64,000 bases of DNA from Vitellaria paradoxa (lineage: Eukaryota; Streptophyta; Magnoliopsida; Ericales; Sapotaceae): positions 5,234,199 to 5,298,198 of the forward strand of contig CM034238.1 of the NCBI GenBank assembly GCA_019916065.1, in the 5' to 3' direction. Position numbers and translations under genes: made by a program. The notes beneath the pieces were generated by a model that was given only the letters and a program-made list of their open reading frames with translations, had not been told where the DNA came from and searched no databases. Each line of letters opens with the position of its first letter. The first letter of the stretch is position 1. This document shows positions 46,204 through 60,100 of this stretch, piece after piece.

Positions 46204-47440
46204 GGGGCCGTTCGGTGATACTTTGTATTTTTTTTATTATATGCTTAATTACTTTTATTTTTATTGTTTTTAGTTGTCTTTTTTACGGAAATAAAATAAA
46301 AAATATGTTTGGTAATATAATTTTATTTACAATAATTGATTTTATTTTGATAAAATATCTAATTATTAATTCAAATAATTATTTAATAAAATATATTTAA
46401 ATTAATTAATCTAATTTTGTGAAATATTTATTTTTAATAATAAATATTTTAATAAAGTATATTAGTAGGTAAAATAATTTAATGCTAAATTATTATTTTA
46501 TTTATAAAAATTAATTTAATTTAATTTAATATTTTAATAAAATAATTCATTTAGATTTTTTGAAATATTTTAATGAATTAATTATTACTTATTAAAAAAT
46601 TAATCCAATAAAATAAATAATTTAATCTAATAAAGTATATCATTTTAATGTCAATATTTTTAATAACATAAAATAAAATAATTTTAATGTCTAATTGTTA
46701 TTTATTGAAAATAATTTAATCTAATAAAGTATATCATTTTAATGTCTGATTATTATTTACAAAAAAATAATTTAATTTAATAAAATAAATCATTTTGATA
46801 ATAAATTACTATTTCAGTTATAGGCAATTTAATTTTAATAACATAAATATTTTAATATATAATTATTACCTGTCAAAGTAAATTATTTTAATTTCTAATT
46901 ATTATTTGCTAAAAATAATTTGGTCTAATAAAATAAATCATTTTAATAATAAATTATTATTTGAATTATAAACAATTTAATTTAATAACGCATATATTTT
47001 AATATATAATAATATACAATCATTAACTATTAAAAATAATTTAATTTTAATAAAATAATTCATTTTAATCATAAATTGTTATTTTAATTTTAATAAAATA
47101 AATCATCATAATCTATTATCATTTATAAAAAGATAATTTTAGTTTAATTAAAATATTTGAATAAAATCTTTCATTGTAATGTGATGCAATAAAAATAGAC
47201 AAAGTGTTAAATAAATTGATTATATTTCAATTTCTCAAATGATTTAATAGTAAAGTAAAAATATATTATTTCTTTTCGTTCTATTTATTCTCAACTCACA
47301 AATAAAGAGAAATAAAATTATTATTTTTTCTGTTCTAAATTTGTAAACAAATAAAAAAAATTTATCATTTCTCTTATTTTCTTTTATTCTTCAACTAATT
47401 TTTTTCTTTTATTTTTTCTCCTGAGCTCTCAAACGGAGCC
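46204..47440. mobile_element. Large AT-rich Tourist/Harbinger-like element
   Basis: Left GGGGCCGTTCGG and inverted right GGCTCCGTTTGAGAG; flanks TTA/TAA do not match as a duplication. The interior is a run of ATTTATTAAAAATAATTTAAT-like units as in the 12484 and 22394 elements. Confidence 0.45.
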
Positions 47441-47936
47441 TAAATATCATAAATATGATGTTATCAACTATATTAATTTCGAACAACTATATTATCAGGA
47501 ACAAACTTACAAAATGAAAGAAATGTTAAGAAAAATGAAAATTTCAAAATTTTAATTTACAAAACTTATCTAACGATGCCAATACCTTTACTAAAATAAA
47601 GAGGAATTTAACTAAGAATATAGAATATTTAATAAAGTTTTAGAATGTTTGAAAAATGGACACGATCCCTCGTTGCTTATATGCTACACATGGTATCAAG
47701 CATTGCCAAAAGCCACAATAGGAGTTGGTTTTGGAAAGAAAAAATAATAATAATTTTCAGCTGTCTACTAACGAGTTAATAAAAAGCTTAATTTTTTAAT
47801 AGTGAATTTTTTAGCTTCTTGTAAATTTGATTTTTTGTCCTTAATAATTTAAAATAAGTTTTAAATTTTAGAGGATACTTTTGATTAATTTAAAAAAAAA
47901 AATAAAAAACTAAGTAGATAAAATGTGAGAAACTAA

Positions 47937-48310
47937 GGGCGTGTTTGTTAGCAGGATAAGGAGGTGGGATTGGATGAGTAATCCGTGGGTCCCACGGATT
48001 GGAAGAGTAATTGAGTGTTTGTTTGATATTCGTGGGCCCCACGGATTGGATAAATAATAAAGGTTTTTGTGGGATGAGTTATCCCACGGGGGTATGGGAT
48101 TAATAATCCCCATCTCGGGATTGTTTCCCTCCAAGATCCAAATGTCTAAAATTATTTCTCATCACGTATCAAATCACACTTTTTATCTCTCTTTATATCG
48201 ACCAACCAAACACCAAAAAAAAAATAATCTGACATAAAAAATTAATCCCATATTTTATCCAATTTTATTCGTGGATCCCACAATATTACTTATATCTCAT
48301 AAACGTAGCC
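47937..48310. mobile_element. Palindrome-rich MITE
   Basis: Left GGGCGTGTTTGTTAGCAG, inverted right GGCTACGTTTATGAG. Flanks TAA (47934-47936) and TGA. The interior has palindromes CCGTGGGTCCCACGG at about 47981 and CGTGGGCCCCACG near 48030, repeated as spaced GTGGG/CCCAC words, which could fold into a cruciform. Confidence 0.6.
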
Positions 48311-49020
48311 TGATAGACTTCCAAACAGGGGCTAGATCGAATGTAAGCGCACTTTATAACTCGATGTTCAACCGTTTCAACATGCATTCAAATATAGACC
48401 GTAACTTCTGATACGGGCTACGCAGTTGGGCTCTTAAAATAGATAGTCTGGGTAGTAGGTTCAATAATGTGAATTGGGCTCTGGTCCAAGCGCACCAGAC
48501 GAAAGGATGGGTTCTTACTTCTCAGTTAGGGGCCGTTGCTCGCAACTTTTGTGTGTCTGCATTGCGCAATTTTAACATTGGTAACAAATTGAACTAATTT
48601 ATTTATTTTATTTTGGAATAATGACACTTTAGTTTGATGAAATTTCGTCGAAAAAATATGTGATCCTTTTGTAATTTGGGTTAAACTATAAAAATTAACT
48701 AAATTTACAAAATTTAGTTAAATTTGTACCTCACAACTTATATGCAATTTTGTAAAAAATATCGTTGGTAAAATTAGAGACAATTTTCTATGAATTTTGT
48801 ATTGAACCTATTTAAAAAATAAAAAACTATTTCCTTTTTGTAACATAATTTAGTAAAAATATACTTTTACGTCATTCTCTCTTTTTCTTAAAAAAAAAAT
48901 CCTTTAATTTTGTGTCAATAAGCATTCCCAATTTTCTAAAATTATTCATATATCTTATAGTTTATAATTATCCATGTGTTTTAATAATTTTAGAATTTTC
49001 TATGTGTTCTTATAATCATT

Positions 49021-49565
49021 GGCAGAGCCAAATGGAAACAGAGGGTAAGTGATTCTTTTTGATTTTGGAAACAAAATTACCAGAATATTGTTGATATTTT
49101 AACTTTATTAAAAATAAATTTATTCAAATTTGAGATATTTTAGTCTTATTAAAAAATTAAAATTAATTAAAAATTTTTTAACATAAAAAGTAATTTAAAA
49201 GAATCAATCCTAGGTATTTTTTTATGAAATAAAGTGCATAATTTCACTGTACTATTGAATATCTTTAACCATAATATCAATAAAAATATAACATATAATA
49301 TAATAAGTTCTATAAATAATAATATTTAATAATTATTATTTTTTATAACAAATAGCATCCCTAATAAACTTTAGATGCTCTTAAAAGGGCCAATCAAACT
49401 ATTAAACTGTAAAAAACATATTTACCTGTTTAATATTTAAGGACAATTTTCTCTTTTCCTAAAAATAACGTTATTTCTCTCCTATTTTTAATTCCGTCGT
49501 GACTCGTTATCCTGTTTTTAGGTACTCAGTACCCCTTAGTCAAATTTTTGGATTCATTCTTACCT
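49021..49565 (+). repeat. Dispersed ~0.5-kb repeat family, copy 3
   Basis: Begins GGCAGAGCCAAATGG and ends TTTTTGGATTCATTC. Collinear with copies at 44862 and 23822, with about equal divergence. Confidence 0.7.
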
Positions 49566-50122
49566 ATAATTTTAGATATTTTCACAATCTTCTTATAAAT
49601 AAGTTAATTAAGTAAGTTACCTTAATTCTCTATAAATTTTCATAGATTTTTTTTTTAGAAGTTTCAAAACTTACGAATATTTTTAGATTGTCCTAAACCA
49701 ATGTATGGACTAACATAAATATGCCATGTTGGGTATTTCATTTGTGGAGAAGAAGGAAATAAAGATGGTGAAGCTCATAGTGTTAAGGTAGACTGTGAGA
49801 GTAGGAGTAAGCATTAGTGTATTTGTACAAATTTTTGTACAAAAAATTATCTAAATAAAATTATTGTTTGTTTAAAAGTGTGCACTTTCGCTCAACATTT
49901 TGATGAATGAGAGCAACCATCTTCTTCACCAAGTTCTGAATTTTTGTGTAAACTTTACCTCTGGCCAACAAGATCCAAAACTCCCTCTTTCTTGATTCCA
50001 ACACGTTGGATTTTATTTTCTTAATATCTTATTTTTAGGATTTTCATGTTTAATGGATGAAAAGGGAAGACTAATATCGTTATATTTTGATTTAAATTAT
50101 TAAATTAAAATTTAACGATTTA

Positions 50123-50289
50123 GGCTCCGTTTAAAACTAAATAAAATAAAATAAAATCTTACAAATCTCTGCAAACATAAATTACGAGATAACAAAATTA
50201 AAATTTTTCACTCACTACACAAATTACGAGATATTTACTTTTACAATTTTATTTTATTTTATACACTTTTATACAACTCCAAACACACC
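50123..50289. mobile_element. Tourist-like MITE, TTTA flanks
   Basis: Left GGCTCCGTTT, inverted right GGTGTGTTTGGAGTTG; TTTA on both sides (50119-50122, 50290-50293). The interior shares the core of the 43551/44468 family. Confidence 0.65.
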
Positions 50290-50639
50290 TTTAAATATAT
50301 TTATAAACTTTTTATTAACAAATATATAAATATGTTTAAACTGTTAATTAAACGATTCAAAATATATTGTCATGAACGTCAAAACTATTTATTAGTTAAT
50401 TCCCTTCAAATTTCTCTCTTAGATTATCTAGCAAGACTTTTGTTTGTTTGTTTGTTTTTTTTTTTTCCCCTCGTATTTGCTACCCGTTTTACATTAAAAA
50501 TTATTTAGGGGTGTTAAGATTCCAAACACTACCTTATTCTCTAACCCTATTTATCGCTAAATTTTATTTATGTGGGTGGACAAATAATTAAGAATTTATC
50601 GTCAAACAAATGCAATAAAACCGGACTGGTTGGCGGCTA

Positions 50640-51066
50640 AGCCATTGAACCGGAGGGTCGTGCGACTCATGCACGAATCGGATAGCTTACTTCCCCTCTA
50701 TAAATCAACGGAGAGCTAGGGCTCGAATTACTTTTCCGATTGGGACCAGGGTTAATTTTTCGCTATTTTCTGCCAAACGATCGTACTTTTCTTGAAGACC
50801 CCCTCTCTCTGGCATGTAAGCCATATATTTGCGTGTAGATTCTGTGTTAGAGCCTCAATGTTGTCTCAGAGCTACTGTTTCTTCTTTCTGTTCAAGAATC
50901 TATAGTTTCAGTCTCTCTTCCCCCCCTTCCTGCGAAAAGGTTTCATCTTGCCATTTACTTTCCGTTATTATTTTCTTAGACACCAAACAGGGGTTCTTAT
51001 TGGTTCGATTAGTCAGTTCTCTCCTATTGATCTTAGTTGGTGTATCTTGCAGAGCTATTGATACAC
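50640..51066 (+). promoter_or_regulatory. TAF1 core promoter, 5' UTR and probable UTR intron
   Basis: TATAAA at 50699-50704 stands in a GC-richer island. Pyrimidine-rich leader sequence follows. CAT|GTAAGC at about 50815 and CTTGCAG ending at 51052 could define a 5' UTR intron that ends 14 bases before the ATG. Confidence 0.45.
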
Positions 51067-51121
51067 ATGGGGTACGAGTCTGGAAGCACCTCCCAGGAAG
51101 GCCGGGATGAAGGTAATTTAG

Positions 51122-51157
<36 letters not shown>

Positions 51158-54100
51158 CCGAGGGTCGCACTTAAAATGCTCAATTTTGGTTAAAATTTAT
51201 CATGTAACAAGGTCTGTGTAATAGCTGTTGGAGGCTTAAATTATTATGTTAAGTTTGTAGGTAAATATGTAATAATTGAATCCTGGGTCAGGAAGTTGAA
51301 AAGTTTGTGGTGGATTTAACTGAGGTATTTTTATTTTATTTTTTTTCTGATGAAAGAAGGGAAGACTAGAGCACAAAAACTACACCGCTACTGACAACTA
51401 GCTTATGTTGATTTAATGAGTTATATACGGAGATCATTGTATACTGCATCAGTTTTTGTACCCAGTGTGGTAATTTCACTCCAATTTATGTTAGGTTTTC
51501 TTGGAAAGTTGAGCATGCATTTAGGCTTATATATGAAAATGCTTTTGGGTACTCGGTCTTATGTGAAATGTATGGGTTCTTATGAATAATGAGCTGCAAC
51601 TTAAATACATATTTATAATAAATTGTTTAATTGATTTTTTATTACTCCTTCCTACACATTTATATCTTTAAAATTTTTTGAAACATTTCCAAAATGTTTC
51701 TTTTTCCATGCTAGTCGAAATAATTTACTAAAATAGAAGTTTGATCAGTGGTATTAGATGCCTGGATCATATGGGTTTGATTTCGAAGTGGTGAGTTCAT
51801 TTGTCAATGTATGCTAACCTAACATATTTGTTCATGGTTAATGCCATTGCATTTGGTTTCTTTTAAAGGCTAGAAGCCTTGGGAGATTAACATGAGGAAA
51901 CTCTCTTTTCCCCTCACTTTCAACATGGATGTTGTATGTATGTTTAAGATGAGCGTTAAAACAATAAAGATATCAAATCTAGAGTTTCACTTTCACATAA
52001 AGCATGTCTAGGGATATATAAAGCTGGTGAAATAAATTTTCAAGTTTTTAAGATCTTCCTATTAAGGATGCATAATTAGATATGCACCATCCTATTCTGT
52101 GTTTAAGTTTGCATCCAAGTTTTGTCGATCATGTGTTGGGATGTGTCTACCATGTGTTCAAAATTATGAAATTTTATATTAGGACTTAGGAGACATCAGA
52201 AATGTTTAGACATACAAGTCTACGAATCTCTAGAAGGTTGTCTATATCAATCACATTCATGACTGTTTCCTAGTATTTAGGCGGATTTGATATTGGAAAT
52301 TAGTGCTTATATATTTTTAATATCTGACTTCAGTTGTTTGTAATTTGTTAGACGATGAGGACGAGTATGAGGAGGTTGGCGGGGGTAACCGTCTTTTGGG
52401 ATTCATGTTTGGGAATGTTGATGGCTCAGGTGATCTTGATGTGGATTATCTTGACGAGGTAGCATTCTTTACAAATTATCTTGTCTAAAACGTTTATAGA
52501 TAAAGTGAGTGGCCATTCTCAACACATGCGAATATGTGAATGTACGTGTTGCTAACTATTAATATCCTTTTTCATTACTATTTTTTTGATAAATATACAT
52601 CCTTTTTAATTTTTGTCTACAACGACGTTGATATTGAACTTACCTTAAGAAAGGTATGGATATCTTTGGCATATATGCTTACATGCATGCATGTTTATGA
52701 TTCTAAAATGATTTCATTGTTTGCGGGATGAGGCTTGGTTTATTTTGCATCCTATTGAGCTTGATGTTTTCACCGTGGCCCTATTTTATATTCTTAGGAC
52801 GTGATTCAATGAATTGTTTCTAAATAGTGTTGAAGATATAAGATAGAGTTGATTTAGCATTTAAAATCAAATCCTTATCATATAAGGAAAGATGATGTTG
52901 ATGTGGTATGATTGGATTATTTTAATTTGGTATTATCTATGGATCACAGTCTATAAATAGATAATACTAAATTTTTTTTGGAGAGTAGTCATAAATAATA
53001 TCAAAGAGATTATTTTCATAATACTCTTAATTGTGGACAAGATCAAGAAGCGACTACGGATAAAAGAAAAAGCCTTTCTTTCTATGGGAAGTGGATTAAC
53101 TTTGTTCCAATCGGTTCTGTCTAGTATTCCATTATATTATATGTCGATTTTCAAGATAGCAACCAAATTACTTGCACAATTGAACAAATTATGAGGAATT
53201 TCTTTTAGGAAGGTTGGGGGGAAGGACATAAGGACAGATTTATGAATTGGAAGATTGTTTCACTACCCAAGGTTTAGGTGGCTCAAATGTGGGCAATATT
53301 GTGGCTGGGAATGTAGTTTTACTAGGTAAATGATAATGGAGGTTTCCCATTGAACACGATTCTTTATGTCTCGCAATTATCAAAAGTATGGACTTATGAA
53401 CAATGGTTGGGAATATCGGGTAGGGGTTTGCAATATGACTTGTGACCCATGTTGATCTGATGGCCTGATGCGTACCAGGTTGCGCCCAACACGACTTCAT
53501 AAAATTTCCTTCCAGGTAGCAGTTGTTGCCAAATGGGTGACCCTCTAACCTGTTAAAATTTTAGAAAGTAAAGAGATATTTAAAATTGAACCATTAAAAT
53601 TAAAATAATTAAAAATTTTTTAAACTGTTACTCAAGCCCACCAACTTGTTAACCTTGTTAAAGGGTCAAAAACCGATGAAAAAATTATCGAGTCAGGTCA
53701 GACCCACCGGTCAACCTGAAACCTGACCTGTTGCACACCCACTTTTGGGTGGTGGTGATGGGTACGTTGAAACATCCTTGGAAAAATTTATCTAAAGGTC
53801 TTGCCTATTTCCCTCAATTCACCAAGTGGGTGATTGGAAATGGGGATAGAATTCTATTTTGAGAGAACTGCTGGAAGTGGGGGAGATCTTTTCTCTATTA
53901 TGTTACCTTGGCTAAGAACAAATCTTAATTCATTTATCTCATCTATGGTCTCACCATCCTCCCTGTCGTTTCCCATCTCTTGGAATTTTAGCTTCTTCTT
54001 GAATCTTAAGGAAAATGAGGTTTCTTTTTTTGGAGGAATTGCCAGATGGAGTTTCTCTTAGGCTATCTCTTGTTGACAGAGAGGATTGATCCCTTAGATA

Positions 54101-57100
54101 AATCTGGTGAATTCATATGTAAATCCTTATTCGAAAAGTTATATTCCCAATTGCACCACTTGTTTGCCATCAAAGATGATTTCGGAAGGCTAAAATCTCT
54201 ATTAAACTACAAATATTTGCATGGCTTGTGTCTTACAAAAAACTCAATACCATTGGCCTGAACTAAAGCGAAGACCTTCTCGTGCTCTCTGCCCACAGTG
54301 GTGCGTACTGTGCAAAAAGGATGAAGAGTCCAGTGACTATCCTTTCGTTAACTGTCCTGTTGCTGTTCTAAACTGGATAAAATTATTCTTGGAAGGTGAA
54401 GAAGTCAGTCCTCTGTCATGCTCTAGGATGCTCACAACCTGCTTCTGCAGTTTGGCATGTGGGAGCAGAGTGAGGACTATGTGGAAATGTGCCATTCTTG
54501 CCCTCTTTTGGTTAATATGGACAGATGGGAACTCACGGATTTTTTAAAGACAAAAATAATGACTTGCAGAGGATTTGGGACAGAAACAAAACACTAGCAT
54601 TTCTATAGGCCTCTATCTCAACAGAATTTTAAAGGTCTCTCCCTTTTTCCTAAACTAGACCAGATGGGATGTTGTAACGGGCATAGCCTTTTTGTTTTGT
54701 GTTTTACCTTCTTTACACTCTCCCCCTTATCATTTTCTTGTTCTTTGCTCTTCATTTTTCTGTTGTGGGCCTCTCTTCTCATCTCTTTGGATGTACCTTA
54801 TTTTTCATTAGTTGAAGTTTGTTGCCTATAAAAAAATATTGCATCAAGTTAACTTCTGTATTTGCTTTCCTGTCCTATACATTTGCTGCATTTTAATTTT
54901 CCCTTTCCGAGGAGATTTGAGATTTTAAATTTCATTTATTCTGCTAATCATTCAATACTTGTGCTAAAGGTAAATTTGTTTCTCAGGATGCAAAGGAGCA
55001 TCTTGCTGCGTTGGCTGACAAGCTCGGTTCATCCCTGACAGATATTGATGTATGGAAATGGCTTGATTTTTGATGTATTGATTTATGGTTTTGGATAATA
55101 ATTTCGGAGGCTGTTCTAAGATGCAAGTGGCCTACTGTCTTTTTAATTGTTTTATTTTATTTTGTTTTTGTTTTTTGTGTTCAAGATGGATATTATAATA
55201 AAAAATACATACGTCTTTGATCTCAAGACACTAATTGTTTGGTTTGACTTTCAGTTGTCAGTAAAATCACCAGAGACATCTGTTGACGCTGCTGAACAAG
55301 GTGATGTTGCATGCCAGGAAAAACTGTTCTCTTCATGCAGTTAGAGATTTGGTTTCTTTGACAGATAACCGATGACTGTGTTTCTTTTTAAATTTATTCT
55401 GTTATGACTAGTTAGCGTCATTCTACTTCCATTGAATGCAATTCCTGAAAATTTATGCACAAACCGTTAATTATTTTTAAATTATGAGGTTCTATGTTTG
55501 CCATTCATATTGCATCATCCATGCTTCGTTGTTGCTTGTCATGCGATGTTTCTGACTTAAGATTTTGTTGCCTGCTTCCTGCTATTCTACACCTGTTATT
55601 TGGAATCTTACACATGGATTTGTAAATAGAAAATTGTTTCCCAGTGAATTTGACTTTTTCTTGTAATTGGGGTTTGTGAGAGGTTATGCTTTTGTAAAAA
55701 GATAGGTGGTCATGTCGCAGCTCAGATTATGGCAAGTTGAGTTGTTTGTTTGCCTCATAATTGTTCTTGATGACTGGTTTTTAATGAATGTATGAAAAGA
55801 AAAAGTTTTGAATTTTAGTGCCTTTGGCCTTGACGTGGTTAATCTCGGGGGAACTCAAAAGATCATTTGGTTGGCGGAAATTCTTTTTCTTAGGCACAGA
55901 GAACTGTTGTATTTATTCTGTGCTGATGGGTCTTGGTCAGTGTGGATCCCATTCTTGAAGCGATTTTTGGATTTGGTGAATGTGTAGATTCCATATGTCG
56001 TTTTTTTGGCCTTCATTCTCTTTGTACGTGGACAGCATCATTCCTTCTGCCTTTAGTTTTATCTATATGTACAAATACCTAAAACAAAGATAGCGTCTGA
56101 CTAAGGTCTGGCTGCTTTTTCTGGCACTAGATTATGATGAGAAGGCCGAAGATGCAATTGATTATGAGGACATTGATGAACAGTATGAGGGACCAGAGAT
56201 TCAACCTACTTCTGAGGAGGACTATTTGTTGCCCAAAAAGGACTATTTTTCTGCAGAAGTTTCAGTGGCTACTTTGGAGCAAAGAACTTCAGTGTTTGAT
56301 GATGAAAATTACGATGATGATGAAGAATTTGAAAAAGAAAATGAGTTGGTGGTTTCAAATGCTGAGGTTCATAATATCCCTTCATCAGGTCTACTATGTG
56401 ACCCACATCTATCAGTTGGGTTGGAATTTATTTGTTAAAAGCATTCTGAGATATAAGGTTATTTGTTTATATTGAGCTTCTTATTTTCCCTGTGTTTCTG
56501 TCTGTCTCTTTCTCTCTCTGTGTGTGAAATTGGACCACTCTTTTTTTGGTAAGTAATAAGAAATTTGGACCAACTTATGATTAAAATTTAATGGCTAAAT
56601 ATATATTTTATCATGGTCCTTGTGGTGCTATCTCTGTAGTGCTCTCATTTTTTGTTTTCAAATGCTATTTCAAATAAAGCAGTTAATTAACTTCTATTCA
56701 TTCAGGAAATCTAAAAGTGGAGATATACTTTTTCCTTTGAATTTCAATCTTTTGTTATATTTAGAAGATCACTAAATTATAGTTGAATATGTACTACGTC
56801 TTCTCTCAGGTTTGTGCATGCATTAGAAATTTTGTGAAAACAGAGATAATTTATTCCTCATGTAATTTTTCTTTTTTTTGATAAGTATATAAATTTATTA
56901 AAAGGCATCCAGTGGATTTATTCCTTGTGTATCTTGTTAACAATTACTGTTTGTTTCCTGTTTTTAGGCAAGCCTGCTGATACTCTTGCAGTAGTTTCTG
57001 AAGAGGAGAGATGGCATGGGGATGATCCACCGACTGGCTCTTTTGGAACAGAAAATTTGGCTGTTGAGCTGTCAGATTTTGAAGAGGTCTGCATCAAACT

Positions 57101-60100
57101 GCTTTCTTTCTTTATATATTGTTTGTATGTACAATTTGCAGTTCTTTTTCAGCTCTTGGGTATTTCACTTTCTCCCCCTTCTATTTTCTATTGATCTTGA
57201 AATGCTTTTAGTTTTCTGTTTTGAAGCATTTTATGTCTCAGCCAATTTGTGAGTACTTCTAGCTGACATAAAATGCTTTAAAGCAGCCAACCAGAAGCAT
57301 TTCACAGTTGGAAGAAAGAAATATTTTAATGATAAGAAGCTCCAATTACATACTTTTATTTATTTATTTATTTTTTGTTGCTTCAGTATAAGGGTATATT
57401 TTAACAATTGTAACTGATGTAAATCCCTATGTTATTTTATTATAAAATTCGTTAGAAAATCCAGACCATATACTTGTTGGAGAATAGGTATTTAGATTAG
57501 ATGTAGATAATATGGAGGGTTAGCTTTTGAATTATTTATAGTGCTGGCCTCTTTGGTTAGTGTTTATATTAGGGTAGCATCACCTTTGATGTTTTTTATT
57601 GTAAATAGCCATTTAATTGTGACAAAAGAATTTTTTTTCATAATAAATAAAAAAATATTAATTTTTAACTGTAAATACTTTTAATTATTTTGCTTGTTTT
57701 ATACTTATAAAAACTTAATTTTCTTGTAATATAGATAAAATTATAAGTTATTCTTATAAGATTGATATGTGGCAATATTATTCACTATTGTGTATTCAAT
57801 TTGAATTTGGCTTAATATGTAATTTAACTAATTCTTTTGATTTTATTAACTTTAACTGGGCAATGCTTGTAGGTATAACTCAATATATTGAATTTGTAAA
57901 TTTAAGATTTAATATTTTTGTTGTTTAGAAAGAACCATGTTGTGTCATATGTGCTTTCTTGATACTTAATAAAAGAAATATGCTTTTTTTGATATGAAAA
58001 TTTATAATGATTGGGAAACTTAATGTACTAAGATATCCATAAAAAATATATTTTATATGTTTATATTGTTAATCATTTAATTGTCTCTCTCTGTCTCTCT
58101 CCCTATCTCCCTCTCTCTTATTTTCAGATGTTTTAGTTTTTCATATCTAACAAACAAAATATTTGTACCACATGTGAGAGAAAGTTGGCTATTTTGTCTA
58201 CGTATAAATTTTAGATTTCATTACTTATGGGCCCCCCCCCCCCAAAAAAAAGCAAAGAAGAAAAGAAAAATGGGTATCTGCCACTGAAATGGTGAAATGT
58301 ATTTTCCTGTAGTTGACAATCGTTTTTTTTTTTAATTATAAAAGATTTTTTTTTGATAGATTGTGAAAGATGTGTTTAACAATCAATTTTTGAGGTCATG
58401 ACATCATTTTCTTACATCGTATGTGAATTTTTTTTTTTTCCATTTCTGTGTTTTTTTGAGGTCATGCAGTTTATTTCTTAAAACCCTGCAGTTTATTGTT
58501 TTGCCTTTGATATGTTTGTTTACTTCTTTTCTTTTTTTCTTTTTTCCTTTTCTTTTCCTTTCATGTGACATATATTAGGAGGAACCTGAAGATCCAGATG
58601 GATCGCTAGATGATAAAAGTTCTACACCACTTCCTATTTTGTGTGTAGAAGATGGGGCAGTCATCTTACGCTTCTCTGAAATTTTTGGTAATTATGATCC
58701 ATTGAAGAAAGGAGAGAAGAGGGAGAAGAGATACACAATTCGTAGAGGTGTGTATTTAAGTTGTTTTTGCATATTTTCCAGACTTCACGTTTCCAACCAT
58801 CTAATGCAAATGATATGTTGGAACTTTTAGAAGTGATTTGTGCATCGGCTTGGTTTAGGTCTTCTATAGAACTTTATTTTGTTTTCATTTTATTCTCACG
58901 TATGTTAAAATCATTCATGTTTAACTATGTTTTTATTTGCATGAGCAAAATTACCTTTTTTTAATGCCTCTTAAATTTTTGCTTCATTCTACTAGAAAGA
59001 TACAAATCCATGGATTCTTCTCATATTGTTGAAGATGATGAAGAGGGATTCCTGAAGGGCTCTTGCCAAGGTTTTTCTATGAGATATGCACATGTAAGTC
59101 GAGATGGTATTTCAGGAATAATAGATGATGAATTAGAATCTGCAAAACTTGGGTTTGTTAAAGGGGCTTCCATGTCAACTTCAGCTCAACAAGTTGACGT
59201 GCAAAGGCAGTACTCTTATCTTATTGCTGAACCAATGAAAGAGGATACAACATTGGACCTGTCAGAGTGGAGCTCACATTTATCCCGTAAATTCTATCCT
59301 CTTGATCAGCAGAACTGGGAGGATAACATTATTTGGGACAATTCTCCTGCACACAGTGGCAATGCTGCAGAGAGTTGTGAGACCTCTGGACTTGAGCCTG
59401 AAGATTCATTAAGTATGCTAACAGAAGTGGAAGCTACGTCACAAAATTTTCTTCCAGAGCCGCAGGTGGAATCTGTTGAGAAAGATCATGATTTTTTTCT
59501 GCGTGGATGCCCTGTTTTGGTAGAACCTTTGGGTTCAAAAGAAATTTCGGGTCTCACAAACCAACCCTTCTCAAAAAGTAGATATCATCCCCAGCTTTTG
59601 AGGTTGGAATCGCGGTTGGAATTTCCAAACAGCTTGGATAGTAGAAAGGATGATGTCAGTGAAGAGAACCATCAAAGTGAGACTATAAAGCGTTTTGGCA
59701 AACTCACATTGCAAAACAGAGATATGGCGGAAGGATCTTGGTTGGACAGAATAATTTGGGAACCGCACCAATCCATTGCGAAGCCAAAACTAATCCTTGA
59801 TCTTCAAGATGAACAAATGCTTTTTGAAATTTTAGATAACAAGGATGGTAAGCATCTTCGGCTTCATGCTGGGGCTATGTTCGTAACTCGCTCTGTGAAG
59901 TCCAGTGGTGGGGATTCTTTGGAGCCACATGGCCTTGGAGGTCCAGCTGGTGCCCGCTTCAACATTGCTAATGACAAATTCTATTCAAACAGAAAAAATT
60001 CTCAGCAGCTGAAATCACATTCTAAAAAACGTGCTGCTCATGGTGTCAAAGTATTGCATTCTATACCTGCACTTAAACTACAGACAATGAAACCAAAGTT

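Larger units (their letters stand above)
40951..50640. other. Gene-free, repeat-dominated intergenic region
   Basis: Ten kilobases between the divergent MADS and TAF1 genes. No conserved protein frame was seen on either strand. The long open frame near 45936-46400 runs into the A/T-rich Tourist-like element and has no domain. The content is tandem duplications, MITEs and two copies of a dispersed repeat family, listed separately. Confidence 0.6.

Noticed and set aside
45936..46400. 154-codon open frame on the plus strand
   Set aside because: It runs from low-complexity ATT repeats into an A/T-rich Tourist-like element; the translation is hydrophobic and repetitive with no domain.
47691..47700. 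TGGTATCAAG, resembling an iMet primer-binding site
   Set aside because: No direct repeat with LTR character was found on either side.
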